Of a DNA stretch of 64,000 bases, positions 52,331 through 62,771 are shown in pieces (the first letter of the stretch is position 1; each line of letters begins with the position of its first letter). Both the position numbers and the translations under genes were made by a program. The stretch comes from Niabella drilacis. GTDB taxonomy: Bacteria > Bacteroidota > Bacteroidia > Chitinophagales > Chitinophagaceae. Location: positions 599,201 to 663,200 of the forward strand of contig NZ_FMZO01000002.1 in NCBI RefSeq assembly GCF_900101395.1, in the 5' to 3' direction. The notes under the pieces were generated by a model, which saw only the letters and a program-made list of their open reading frames with translations, ran no database searches and had not been told where the DNA came from.

Positions 52331-55300
52331 ATGAAAATGAGTATTCAATTAAAACCGGCATGGCTGCCCGGTAGGCGGGCTTCCAATGTTGTGCTGATGC
52401 TGGCGCTGGGCATGGCCTGCCTCAATGGAAACGCAGCGCCAATGGCCGGTATACCGGGTTATATAAGCCGGGCTACCCTGCAACAAACAAGAATAACCGG
52501 TAAAGTGACCGATGCATCCGGCAAGGCAATGGAAGGGGTTACCGTTACCGTGATAAGCACCGCTGCCAGCACGGCTACCGCAAAGGATGGTACTTATGCG
52601 GTGATGGCCGGCAAGGGGGATGTATTGCGATTTACGCACACCGGGTATCAGGCCAGGGATATAGAAGTTAAAGAGGATCGGGTTATCGACGTTATATTGG
52701 AAGCCGACCTGACCGATATGGAGGATGTGGTTGTGGTGGCATACGGCAAACAGAAGAAAGCAACATTAACCGGTGCTATTGCTTCTATTACAACGAAAGA
52801 GATCAAGCAGAGCCCCGCAGCGAACCTTGCTGTAGCACTGGTGGGACGACTGCCGGGATTGACGGCGATTCAGCGAAGCGGGGAACCGGGAAGAGACCTT
52901 ACCCAAATGGCCATACGTGGGTTAGGCACCATCAATTCACAAAGCCCGATTATCCTGGTGGATGGGGTAGAACGCGATCTAACCTATATTGATCCCAATG
53001 AAGTGGAGAGTGTTACTATTTTGAAAGATGCTTCTTCCACGGCAATTTTTGGGGTGCGCGGAGCAAACGGCGTAATCCTGGTAACAACAAAGAGAGGCGT
53101 ATCCGAGAAGCCGGAAATTAGTTTTACTGCTGAAGCCGGCTCTCAGGATTTTCAGCGGTTCCCATCGTTGGTAAGTTCCTATGAATACGCATTGATCAGG
53201 AACCAGATGCAACGCAATGATGGTCTGGGAGATGCTTTCTCTCCTGAAATAGTTGAGCATTATAAGAATGGCGACGATCCTCTCCGGTTTCCTAATACGG
53301 ACTGGAAGGGTATCCTGCTAAAAAATAATTCATTGCAGCAGCGATATAACCTCAATGTTTCAGGAGCGGGACAGCGGGTGAAATATTTTGTAAATGCAGG
53401 CTACCTCAACCAGGGCGGAATGTTCAATGTTGAAAAAGGACTTCCGTATGATCCCTCGTTTAGACTGAATCGTTATAATTTCAGATCGAATGTGGATATT
53501 CAGCTGAACAAGACGCTGAAGGCCATGTTGAATCTTGGCGGATACCTGGAAAAACAAAATATGCCGGCCGGTATCTATGATAACCTCGATTTCCTTTCGT
53601 CAACGTCGCCGGCCCTGCACATCCTGGCGCAGCTGATTGTTGATCAGAATGCTACGGTGCCCGGGCCTGTAACACCAGACGGAGCTGTAAGCACCTGGCA
53701 GGGCGGGTTTTATCCGCCATTTGGTTCGCTCAACCGGTCGGGCTATGTACAGCAAACGCGGAACAATATTATGGCGACGTTTGGACTGGAGCAGGACTTG
53801 AACAAATTCTTAAAAGGGCTTTCTGCTAAGGTTTGGATGTCCTTTGACTCAAGATCCATTAATAATATGATGGCAAGCCGCCAGTATTTAAAGCTTGTTC
53901 AGGTGGTAGAGCCTACCGCTTCCGGAGGGGACACGGTTTATTACAGGAATATGGGGGATAGCAAGAATACGCCCTTACAACTTTCCGGTAGCCGGTTTTT
54001 CAGTACGCTTTCCAATCTGCAGGGGTATTTGAACTATTCAAACACATTTGGCGACCATACTGTTACCGGACTGCTGCTTTATCAGCAACAACAAAATATT
54101 ATAGATGCACAGCTCCCCTACAATTTAAGAGGAATTTCATCCCGGATCACCTATGGCTATAAATCGCGATACTTTGCGGAGTTTAATATGGGATATAATG
54201 GATCGGAACAGTTTAAAAAAGGACGGAGATTTGGCTTTTTCCCTGCATACTCCGCGGCATGGGTTGCGTCCAACGAAGCCTTCATGAAAGATGTTTCATT
54301 TATTAATAGCCTGAAATTCCGGGCATCCTATGGAAAAGTGGGTAACGACCGGATCGGTTCGCGGCGCTTCCTTTACCTGGACGATATCCAGGTAAAACCC
54401 GGAGGATATTCCGGAAGCCTCGGACAGGGACAGCAGGTGATCACCAGTCTTTTAAAAAATGATGCCTTGCAATGGGAAGTGGCGCAAAAGGTAAATATCG
54501 GCATGGACCTGCGTGTGCTCAATGCACTTGATATTACTTTCGATTACTTCAGGGAAAAAAGAGATAATATACTGCGTAACAGGGGAACGGTACCTGTGCT
54601 TAACGGGTTGCCGTCTTCAGTACTGCCTCCGGTAAACATTGGAGTGGTAGAAAATAAAGGGTTTGAGCTGGAGCTGACCTATAGAAAACCAATAGGCAAA
54701 GACCTGACGATTATGACAAAGCTGAATGGTGCCTATGCCAGGAACGAACAGGTATTTGCAGATGAGCCATTGCTGGATGAGACGTATGCCTATCGTTATC
54801 GGCAAACGGGTTACAGGATCGGTCAGAACTTTGGTTATATTGTTGATCGTTATTTCCGGGATGCAGAAGATATTGCCAATGCTCCCGAACAGCGCATTCC
54901 CGGACATGCTCCGAAACCCGGGGACTTCAAGTATAAAGACCTGAACGGCGATGGAATCATCGATGAAAAAGATATTGCGCCAATAGGGTATTCAACGGTC
55001 CCTGAAGTACAATATGGGGCGGCCGTTAATGTAATATACAAAAATATTGACCTGAGCATCCTGTTCCAGGGCGTTACCAATGTATCCAACTATTATGGCA
55101 GCTATGGAATATTTGCAATTGGAAATAACTTTCGTTCAAGACACCTGGAAAGCTGGACGGAGGAACGCGCGGCAAACGGAGAAAAAATCAGCTACCCCAG
55201 GCTTACCACCCAAACCAATCCCAATGAGAACCCGAATTCATTTTTTATAAATGACGGTAGTTATATCCGGCTTAAGAATGTGGAGGTGGGGTATACATTA

Positions 55301-55474
55301 AATAATAACTGGATCCGGCGCGTAGGAGCCCGCAGTATTCGCTTCTATGCAAATGGACTCAATCTGTTTACCTGGGATAAGTTACCTGTTAAGGATTTTG
55401 ATCCGGAGATGACAAGTATCATGACTTACCCGATTACGAGATTAATCAATTTTGGTGTAAACTTTATTTTCTAA
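52331..55474 (+). CDS. SusC/RagA TonB-linked outer-membrane transporter
   Basis: 1047 residues. Signal sequence, then a carboxypeptidase-D-regulatory-like domain (RITGKVTDASGKAMEGVTV, about 55-130), plug domain with SPIILVDGVERDLTYIDPNE and 'ESVTILKDASSTAIFGVRGANGVILVTTKRG' as a region, and a 22-strand-type barrel ending RLINFGVNFIF. No STN domain. It imports oligosaccharides with the SusD lipoprotein encoded 3 bases downstream. Confidence 0.96.
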   Translation: MKMSIQLKPAWLPGRRASNVVLMLALGMACLNGNAAPMAGIPGYISRATLQQTRITGKVTDASGKAMEGVTVTVISTAASTATAKDGTYAVMAGKGDVLRFTHTGYQARDIEVKEDRVIDVILEADLTDMEDVVVVAYGKQKKATLTGAIASITTKEIKQSPAANLAVALVGRLPGLTAIQRSGEPGRDLTQMAIRGLGTINSQSPIILVDGVERDLTYIDPNEVESVTILKDASSTAIFGVRGANGVILVTTKRGVSEKPEISFTAEAGSQDFQRFPSLVSSYEYALIRNQMQRNDGLGDAFSPEIVEHYKNGDDPLRFPNTDWKGILLKNNSLQQRYNLNVSGAGQRVKYFVNAGYLNQGGMFNVEKGLPYDPSFRLNRYNFRSNVDIQLNKTLKAMLNLGGYLEKQNMPAGIYDNLDFLSSTSPALHILAQLIVDQNATVPGPVTPDGAVSTWQGGFYPPFGSLNRSGYVQQTRNNIMATFGLEQDLNKFLKGLSAKVWMSFDSRSINNMMASRQYLKLVQVVEPTASGGDTVYYRNMGDSKNTPLQLSGSRFFSTLSNLQGYLNYSNTFGDHTVTGLLLYQQQQNIIDAQLPYNLRGISSRITYGYKSRYFAEFNMGYNGSEQFKKGRRFGFFPAYSAAWVASNEAFMKDVSFINSLKFRASYGKVGNDRIGSRRFLYLDDIQVKPGGYSGSLGQGQQVITSLLKNDALQWEVAQKVNIGMDLRVLNALDITFDYFREKRDNILRNRGTVPVLNGLPSSVLPPVNIGVVENKGFELELTYRKPIGKDLTIMTKLNGAYARNEQVFADEPLLDETYAYRYRQTGYRIGQNFGYIVDRYFRDAEDIANAPEQRIPGHAPKPGDFKYKDLNGDGIIDEKDIAPIGYSTVPEVQYGAAVNVIYKNIDLSILFQGVTNVSNYYGSYGIFAIGNNFRSRHLESWTEERAANGEKISYPRLTTQTNPNENPNSFFINDGSYIRLKNVEVGYTLNNNWIRRVGARSIRFYANGLNLFTWDKLPVKDFDPEMTSIMTYPITRLINFGVNFIF

Positions 55475-55477
55475 ATT

Positions 55478-57640
55478 ATGAAAAAGATATTTATAATCAT
55501 AGCGCTTGCCCTTACTGTTGCTTCCTGTAAGCGCGATCCACTCGATATTACACCGGATGGAAGGATGTCGCTGGAAGATGTATTTACCAGCGAAATACAA
55601 ACGGAGGCCTATTTGAATACGGTATACGCTTCCATACCCTCTTATTTTAACAATTATGCCGGCTGGTCTTTTTTGGCGGGGCTTACGGATGAAGCCCAGG
55701 ATGCAGAGATAGGAAATCTTTCTGCAAGTCTTGCTGCAGCCTGGATTACCGGTAGCTTAACCCCCGGTAATAATCCCCTGGCCCAGGCCGGAGGTATAGG
55801 TGGCGGGCAGAATCGGTATACCACGTTTTGGGCAGGGATCAGGGATGCGAATGTTTTTCTGGGCAAAGCGCCGGATGTTATGTTCGCCAATCCAAACAGG
55901 AAGGCAAGAATTATTGCGGAGGCAAGACTGTTGCGGGCTTTCTTTTATTTTGAACTGGTTAAGCAATTCGGGCCTATGCCCATTATTACCGAGCCTTTTA
56001 GCCCCACGTTTGATTATTCGCAGCTGAAGCGGCCAACCTTCCAGGAGTGCACGGATTTTATTGCAGAGGAGTGTGCACGGGTGATTGCAGAAGGAAAGCT
56101 TCCGGTGCGGATTACCCAGGAATCTGAACGCGGCCGTTTTACCCTTGCTGTAGCATATGTTTTACGATCAGAGGCTTTGTTGTACAATGCAAGCCCCTTG
56201 TGGAATCCGGCAAATGATCTTGCAAAATGGAATGCAGCGGCGGCGGCGGCAAAGGAAGGAATAGACGCGTTGACCGTTGCCGGGTATGAACTGGTAAATG
56301 ATTATGGAAATTACTTTTTAAACACTTCTGACCTGGCTGATAATCCCCGTGATAGGGAAACCATATTTGAGATCAAGACAGGCGAAATACCGTTAACCAC
56401 TACCGGGCTGCCCAGCAAACAGGGCTCCTGGATGTTGGGCGCAACTCCGTCGCAGGAGCTGGTGGATGCCTATGATATGAAGGAAACAGGAGAACCCGCC
56501 ATTTTAGGATATGAAGATGCAGATCACTTGAAACCCATCATTAATGGGACATCAGGTTATGATGAGCAAAATCCTTACAAAGGAAGAGACCCCCGGTTTT
56601 ATGCAACCTTATGGTACAACGGCGCGGCCTATGATAATATAAACGGACAGGTACATATTGTCGAAACGTTTATTGGGGGAGCTGATCAACTGATCAAATC
56701 GCCGCCTAACCGGATCAATACCCATACGGGCTATTACCTGAGAAAATTTATCGACCCCAAGCTTGCCATCAACCAGACATCTTCCGCCAAGTTTAAGAAA
56801 TACAGGCTGGCTGAGCTTTATTTGAACCTGGCCGAGGCAGAAAATGAAGCTAACGGCCCAACATCACGGGCTTACGATGCCGTTAATGTTATCCGGAAGC
56901 GGGCGAAAATGCCCGACATGACAACCGGATTGGACCAGACCCAGTTTCGGGACCGTGTCAGGAGAGAGCGCAGGGTAGAGTTGGTATGGGAAGAACATCG
57001 TTTTTGGGATGTACGCAGATGGAAGATCCTGAGTCAGACAGATAAACTGGTTACAGGGATGGAAATAAAAGCGGGCGCCGGCGCCGGCACTGTTACAGTT
57101 CCCAATCCAAGCTTTGAATCCGGAGAATCAGGATGGACCTTTTACACCGGCGCTTCCGTTGTGGCGAGGGCAGGTCATACCAGTGAACATGTGGTTTCCA
57201 TTGCAGATGGAGGGCATATTTGGACCACTATAAGTGGATTGCAGCCGAATACCACTTACGAAGTATCTTTATTGATGTATGTGGAGTCTGGCAGTGGCTA
57301 TGTAGGAGTAAGAAATTATGGTGGAAATGAAGTAAGCACACCGGCTGTTCCGGCAGATGGGGTCAAAGAGCAAAAGGTACAGTTTACAACCGGGGCTGCG
57401 AATACTACTGCCGACATTTTTAGTTGGTGGCCCAATGGAAGTAAGGGATTACTGGACGATTTCAGTATCATAAAGAAGGGGGGGGGCAGTCAGCCTGCTC
57501 CGCCAGCCAATGTTACCTATACCCGGTTTGTAACCGAACGCAGGAATGCCTGGCAGGATAAATTTCTGATTTTTCCTATACCATTGAGTGATGCTTCTAT
57601 TATACCCGATTTTACAAAAAATCAAAATCCAGGCTGGTAG
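55478..57640 (+). CDS. SusD/RagB lipoprotein with inserted carbohydrate-binding module
   Basis: 720 residues, well above the usual 500-600. Lipobox VASC with Cys17. SusD helical core with TPR-like segments (ARLLRAFFYFELVKQFGPMP, 'YRLAELYLNLAEAENEA', 'RRERRVELVWEEHRFWDVRRWKIL'). Between about residues 532 and 680 a jelly-roll module is inserted (VPNPSFESGESGWTFYTG ... LLDDFSII), like CBM4/9-type folds, before the conserved tail ending IPDFTKNQNPGW. A run of nine G (57478-57486) lies at the module's downstream linker (KKGGGSQPAPP). The SusD part binds glycan at the cell surface. Confidence 0.92.
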   Translation: MKKIFIIIALALTVASCKRDPLDITPDGRMSLEDVFTSEIQTEAYLNTVYASIPSYFNNYAGWSFLAGLTDEAQDAEIGNLSASLAAAWITGSLTPGNNPLAQAGGIGGGQNRYTTFWAGIRDANVFLGKAPDVMFANPNRKARIIAEARLLRAFFYFELVKQFGPMPIITEPFSPTFDYSQLKRPTFQECTDFIAEECARVIAEGKLPVRITQESERGRFTLAVAYVLRSEALLYNASPLWNPANDLAKWNAAAAAAKEGIDALTVAGYELVNDYGNYFLNTSDLADNPRDRETIFEIKTGEIPLTTTGLPSKQGSWMLGATPSQELVDAYDMKETGEPAILGYEDADHLKPIINGTSGYDEQNPYKGRDPRFYATLWYNGAAYDNINGQVHIVETFIGGADQLIKSPPNRINTHTGYYLRKFIDPKLAINQTSSAKFKKYRLAELYLNLAEAENEANGPTSRAYDAVNVIRKRAKMPDMTTGLDQTQFRDRVRRERRVELVWEEHRFWDVRRWKILSQTDKLVTGMEIKAGAGAGTVTVPNPSFESGESGWTFYTGASVVARAGHTSEHVVSIADGGHIWTTISGLQPNTTYEVSLLMYVESGSGYVGVRNYGGNEVSTPAVPADGVKEQKVQFTTGAANTTADIFSWWPNGSKGLLDDFSIIKKGGGSQPAPPANVTYTRFVTERRNAWQDKFLIFPIPLSDASIIPDFTKNQNPGW

Positions 57641-57808
57641 TCCCGCAAGATAGACGAACCCGCCTGTTTCGAAATAACAATAGCGTGATCCGGGGCCGGT
57701 ACTGCCATACCAGGGATACCTGTGGGGCCGGCACCGTTTTACGTTCGGGCGAGCCGGTACTTTACCTGGTATAGAGGTTCATAAAAAAGAAAATGAATAC
57801 TTGTGTAT

Positions 57809-58963
57809 ATGCGCTTTTTAAATATTGCAGCGGCCGTGTTATTGTGTTTGGTTTTGATGCCATGCTGTGGTAATAAATTCGACCCCCCAAATGCGGAGGG
57901 ACAAAAAAATGGAGTTTATACCGACCGGCAGGATGTTCTTAAGATGATCTATGCGATTGCGGAGGAAAAAGGAATGAAAGTGATCTGCGATCTGAATATG
58001 AACGGAGGGGAACTGTATCGTAAGTATACACCCGAGTATGTGGCAGGGCAGTATAAAACATATGTACAAACTTTTTATAACCGCTATGGCCGGTACAAAT
58101 CTTTCTGGGGATGGTATCTCAATAACGAACTTAACCCCTTAGGACCCGGAGAAAAAACGATCACTGCCTTTTGGCATAAAGTATGGAAGGCTGCGGTACA
58201 GGAATGTAAAAGAGTAGCGCCGCAGAGCGTGGTAACGATTTCCCCCTTTTTCCTGCTGGATAAAAACGGGTACAGAGGATTTGAATATCTGCAGCCCGAA
58301 GACTATGAAAAATGGTGGGCGCAAACGTTACTGGAGACAGGTATTGATATCCTGATGCTGCAGGATTCAGGGGCCGAGCATATAGGCTTTTTTACATTGG
58401 ATGACCGGCGTCCGTTTTTGCAGGCGCTCAAAAATGCCTGTGAAAAAGCAGGTGCGCAGTTTTGGGTAAATGTAGAAACAGGGGAGGTGGTAGCCAAGGA
58501 CTGGCAGGAGTTCCTTGCTATGGAAAAAAGCAATACCCGGAACTGGAAGTTCACCCCCATCAACTGGTTGCAGCAAAAGCTGGAGCTGGCTGCTGAATAT
58601 GGAAGCGGTATTGTAAACTGGGGCTATTTCCCCTTTATGAATCCTGTTACAGAGCGGGGGCCCTGGCCTTCAGCAGAAGTGGATGGGCAGACGATCACTT
58701 CTGAAGGACAGAGAAATGCCTATGATGCATATGCAGGATACTATCAGAAGCTCAATAGCCGGTATAGCGGGCCGCAAAATAAAAAACCCGCAATAAGGGG
58801 TACATTGTGGTGGTTGCCGGTAAATTATGAAAACGTTCCCGGAACAGATCTGGAAAATGTGATCCGGGAACAGATAGAAAAGCAATACCAGGCGGGTTTT
58901 GATCTGCTATGGATTGTAAATGCCCCGGCAAATATGGAATATGCTATGAGGATAAAAGAATAA
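57809..58963 (+). CDS. DUF4434 domain protein, copy 2 (putative TIM-barrel glycosidase)
   Basis: 384 residues from ATG 57809; a GTG two codons upstream is possible. The hydrophobic N-terminus ends in MPCC, so it is perhaps a lipoprotein, though Pro before Cys is unusual. Same signatures as copy 1: FWGWYLNNELNP (Glu107), LMLQDSGAEH, FWVNVETGE and IVNWGYFPFMNP. In the locus it likely acts on the imported or surface-bound glycan; activity is unproven. 23 bases precede the YdjC start. Confidence 0.86.
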   Translation: MRFLNIAAAVLLCLVLMPCCGNKFDPPNAEGQKNGVYTDRQDVLKMIYAIAEEKGMKVICDLNMNGGELYRKYTPEYVAGQYKTYVQTFYNRYGRYKSFWGWYLNNELNPLGPGEKTITAFWHKVWKAAVQECKRVAPQSVVTISPFFLLDKNGYRGFEYLQPEDYEKWWAQTLLETGIDILMLQDSGAEHIGFFTLDDRRPFLQALKNACEKAGAQFWVNVETGEVVAKDWQEFLAMEKSNTRNWKFTPINWLQQKLELAAEYGSGIVNWGYFPFMNPVTERGPWPSAEVDGQTITSEGQRNAYDAYAGYYQKLNSRYSGPQNKKPAIRGTLWWLPVNYENVPGTDLENVIREQIEKQYQAGFDLLWIVNAPANMEYAMRIKE

Positions 58964-58986
58964 GCAGGAGTTTAACCAGACTGATC

Positions 58987-59922
58987 ATGAAGGAACTAAA
59001 AAAAATAATCTTTGTTTTATGGGGGCTGTTCACCGCGTTGCCTGCGGGCAGCCAGACGCTGGCAGAGCAGCTGGGGTACAAAAAGACCGATAGAATACTG
59101 ATCATTAATAATGATGATGCCGGTATGTGTCATGCTGCTAACCTGGGTACGATACAGGCAATGACAAAAGGAATTATCCGTTCTGCCACGATCATGCCTC
59201 CCTGTCCCTGGTTTAATGAGATCGCCGACTTTGCCAGGACCCATCCGGAATATGGCTTTGGGGTGCACCTTACGCTTACATCAGAATGGAAGCACTATCG
59301 ATGGGCGAGTATTGCCCCGCGTAGCGAGGTGCCCGGGCTTTATGATAAGGAGGGATACCTGTGGAAAGATGCATCGGAGGTGTACGCAGCATCCAATATC
59401 CGAGAAGCGCTGATTGAAGGACGGGCCCAGATAAAAAAAGCGCTGGATAGCGGCATACCGGTTACACATATTGACTCGCATATGGGAACGTTCCAGTATG
59501 ATTCCAGCTATATGAAAATGTACCTGCAGCTGGCTAAAGAGTTTGACCTGCCGCTGCGCATGGCTGCACAAACAACCCTGGATGCAATGGGGTTTTCAGA
59601 GTTTAGAAAACGATGCAGGGATAGCGGGTTGGTAACGCCGGATTATTTCGTTTATGAGGAATTTAAAGATTATAAGACAGAGAATGTTGAGACGTTCTAG
59701 ACAGACTATATTAAAAACCTGAAACCGGGCGTTACCGAGATTTTTGTGCATGCGGCCGCGGAGAGCGATGAACTGCGTGCTATTACCAATTCAGCCGGAA
59801 CACGTATTAAGGAACTGGCTTTCTTTACGGGCGATGCAGTTAAAAAGCTGATAAAGGATGAAGGTGTCATTGTTATAGGATATAAATCTTTGTTTGATCT
59901 TCAGCGGAGATTGAAGAATTAA
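58987..59922 (+). pseudogene. ChbG/YdjC-family carbohydrate deacetylase, interrupted by in-frame TAG
   Basis: Start ATG 58987, signal peptide (LKKIIFVLWGLFTALPAGSQ), then YdjC motifs IINNDDAGMCHAAN (metal-binding Asp pair), GVHLTLTSEW and THIDSHMGTFQYD. At 59698-59700 a TAG stops the frame after ENVETF. The same frame then continues for 73 codons to TAA 59920-59922 with family-like sequence (TDYIKNLKPGVTEIFVHAA, GYKSLFDLQRRL). One TGG-to-TAG change explains it. The truncated 237-residue product would lack the C-terminal conserved His segment. Sequencing error or readthrough are alternatives. Confidence 0.85.
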
Positions 59923-59966
59923 CTCAGGGGATAATTGTATTGTATCATTTTTCTAAATCGCATTGC

Positions 59967-62660
59967 ATGAGAACAAATTGCTTACATGTGCTACTGGTGT
60001 TGTTGTTACTTTATGCTGCGCCCGCAATAGGCCAGCGGATGGAAGCGGTATTTCTTAAATGCGAGCACCTGGAGCATCCGCTTGGTATTGATGCGGCAGC
60101 TCCCCGTTTTACCTGGCAGGTGGCAGACAGCAGGTTGGGCGCTGCGCAAACAGCCTATGAAATTATTGTGGACGAAGATGCCGCTATCGTCCGCCGTGGA
60201 AACGGAACTGTATGGAAGAGTGGTAAAATAGCATCTTCGGCTACAATAACAACCTTTAACGGAAAAAAGCTGAAACCCCGCACCCGTTATTACTGGGCCG
60301 TGGCGCTGTGGGACAAGAATGGCGTAAAATCAGCCACCTCCCAACTGTCGTGGTTTGAAACCGGAAAAATGAAGGAGCCCTGGAAGGCACAATGGATGAG
60401 CGATGGGGAAGATACCCTGGTTTATCCCGCACCTTATTTCCGTAAAGAAGTGCAGCTGCAGAAGCAGGTCTCCCAGGCACGGGTGTATATAGTGGCCGCG
60501 GGATTATTTGAGCTTTATCTGAACGGCGCGAAAATGGGTAATGAATTGCTGAATCCCATGTTTACGCGGTTTGATAAACGCAATCTGTATTTAAGCTTTG
60601 ATGTAACAAAAGAGCTGAGAAAAGGGAACAATGCGATTGGTGTTGTATTGGGCAATGGGTGGTATAATCATCAGTCATGGTCTGAATGGAATTTCAATGG
60701 CGCGATGTGGCGCAATCGTCCGGCATTTTGCCTGGAAATGCAGGTCAGATATACAGATGGAACTACTGCAACAGTTTATTCAGATCCTACCTGGAAAACG
60801 AAAACAGGGCCACTTATTTTCAACAGCATTTATACCGGAGAGCATTATGATGCCCGGATGGATTTAGGCAGATGGAGTGTGCCCGGTTATGATGATGCCG
60901 GCTGGAACAAAGTGGTACAGCGGCAGGCACCTTCAACGCAGGTTGTTACACAAGCCATGGTTCCGGTCAGGATCGTGAAAGAATTTCATAACCCCGGGGT
61001 CCGGAAAATAAACGATTCTGTATATGTGTTCCGGTTCCCGGAAAATATTGCCGGCATATCAAAACTGAGCATTCAGGGAGCAAGAGGAACGGTTATCCGG
61101 CTGAAACATGGTGAAACACTTAATAAAGATGAACGGGTAGATCAGTCTACCATCGATATCTATGCAGATCAGCGGCATGGGGCCGATCCTTTTCAGACGG
61201 ATATCTATATTCTGAAAGGAGCGGGTATTGAGGAGTTTATGCCCCGGTTCAATTACAAGGGTTTTCAATATGTTGAGGTGATTGCAGACCGCCCTGTTCG
61301 GCTGAATGCGGGCAGCCTGTCGGCTTACCGCGTAAACAGCGATGTACGGCAAGTAGGGAAAATTGAATCGTCCAATACGCTGGTGAATAAGATATGGGCA
61401 GCTACCAATCGTTCTTACCTTTCAAATTTACATGGTTATCCTACGGATTGCCCGCAACGGGAAAAGAACGGCTGGACGGGTGATGCCCATATTGCACTGG
61501 AGACAGGCCTGTTAAACTATGACGGCATTACGGTGTATGAAAAATGGCTGGCGGACCACCGGGACGCCCAGCAGGAAAATGGCATGCTGCCGGCAATTAT
61601 TCCAACGGCCACCTGGGGCTATCACTGGGGCAACGGGCCGGATTGGACGAGCACCATGCTGATCGTGCCCTGGACACTCTATCAGTATTACGGGGATACC
61701 AGAGTGCTGTCTGATAATTATCCTAACATGAAACGCTTTGTCGATTATATTACATCTGTAAGTAAAAATGATCTTACGGATTGGGGGCTGGGTGATTGGG
61801 TGCCTTATAAGACAATTGCAAACAAAGAATTGCTGATCTCCCTGTACTATTATCAGGATGCGCTGTTATTATCAAAAGCTGCAGGCGTTATGGGCAGGGC
61901 TACGGATGCTGTACATTACCGGCAGCTGGCGCTTAGAATTAAGAAAGCAATCAATGACAGATTCCTGGATACAGAGAAGGCCATCTATGCCACAGGTGCA
62001 CAGGCCGAGCTGAGCGGCCCGCTTTATTTTGGAATTGTCCCGGAGCCTTTAAGGCAAAGAGTAGCTGATAACCTGGCCCTGCGGGTACGGGCAGATAACC
62101 ATCACCTGGACGTTGGTTTACTGGGGGCTAAAACGTTACTGGGGGCTTTGAGCGATAATGGCTATGCCGACCTGGCTTTTGAAGTTGCGACACAGCAGAC
62201 TTATCCCTCCTGGGGGTGGTGGATCGCAAATGGTGCCACCACTTTGTTTGAGACCTGGAAGATAGAAACGGCCACCCTTTCGCGAAATCATATAATGTTT
62301 GGAGCGATCAGCGCGTGGTTTTACAAAAGCCTTGGGGGGATCAATAGCGATGAAACAAAACCGGGATTTCATTCGGTCATTATAAAACCGGCTTTTGTAA
62401 AAGGATTAGATCGTTTTTCGGCAACTTATCATTCTGCAAGCGGGAAAATAATATCTTCGTGGAAACGGCTTAACGGCCAGATCGTACTCGATCTCGCTAT
62501 TCCTGCAAACAGTCAGGGCCGGGTCCGTTTAAATAATATCCGATCGGTTATTGACGTGGGAAGTAAAAAGGAAATAAAAAGCAGTTTGATAAATAAGGAT
62601 GGTGATTACCTGTTTACTGCCGGTTCATACAGGATCTTGATCGGGGAAGATGTACGTTGA
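59967..62660 (+). CDS. alpha-L-rhamnosidase, GH78
   Basis: 897 residues from ATG 59967 (MRTNCLHVLLVLLLLYAAPAIG, signal). GH78 layout: N-terminal beta domains ('LKCEHLEHPLGIDAAAPRFTWQV'), (alpha/alpha)6 catalytic domain and a C-terminal beta domain. The catalytic set is visible: Asp494 and Glu499 in TDCPQREKNGW, Asp506 in GWTGDAH, and Glu762 in ATTLFETW. It releases terminal alpha-L-rhamnose, so the target glycan contains rhamnose. The TTG at 59940 is a less likely start. Confidence 0.95.
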   Translation: MRTNCLHVLLVLLLLYAAPAIGQRMEAVFLKCEHLEHPLGIDAAAPRFTWQVADSRLGAAQTAYEIIVDEDAAIVRRGNGTVWKSGKIASSATITTFNGKKLKPRTRYYWAVALWDKNGVKSATSQLSWFETGKMKEPWKAQWMSDGEDTLVYPAPYFRKEVQLQKQVSQARVYIVAAGLFELYLNGAKMGNELLNPMFTRFDKRNLYLSFDVTKELRKGNNAIGVVLGNGWYNHQSWSEWNFNGAMWRNRPAFCLEMQVRYTDGTTATVYSDPTWKTKTGPLIFNSIYTGEHYDARMDLGRWSVPGYDDAGWNKVVQRQAPSTQVVTQAMVPVRIVKEFHNPGVRKINDSVYVFRFPENIAGISKLSIQGARGTVIRLKHGETLNKDERVDQSTIDIYADQRHGADPFQTDIYILKGAGIEEFMPRFNYKGFQYVEVIADRPVRLNAGSLSAYRVNSDVRQVGKIESSNTLVNKIWAATNRSYLSNLHGYPTDCPQREKNGWTGDAHIALETGLLNYDGITVYEKWLADHRDAQQENGMLPAIIPTATWGYHWGNGPDWTSTMLIVPWTLYQYYGDTRVLSDNYPNMKRFVDYITSVSKNDLTDWGLGDWVPYKTIANKELLISLYYYQDALLLSKAAGVMGRATDAVHYRQLALRIKKAINDRFLDTEKAIYATGAQAELSGPLYFGIVPEPLRQRVADNLALRVRADNHHLDVGLLGAKTLLGALSDNGYADLAFEVATQQTYPSWGWWIANGATTLFETWKIETATLSRNHIMFGAISAWFYKSLGGINSDETKPGFHSVIIKPAFVKGLDRFSATYHSASGKIISSWKRLNGQIVLDLAIPANSQGRVRLNNIRSVIDVGSKKEIKSSLINKDGDYLFTAGSYRILIGEDVR

Positions 62661-62771
62661 ATACCGGTATTTCAGGTGTAATTATTACGCCCGTGTATGA
62701 TCTCGCTCTTCGGTTTTAGATCGGGAATACCGATAGCACTTCATTGAATGATAAGAGATAAAATGAAATAG

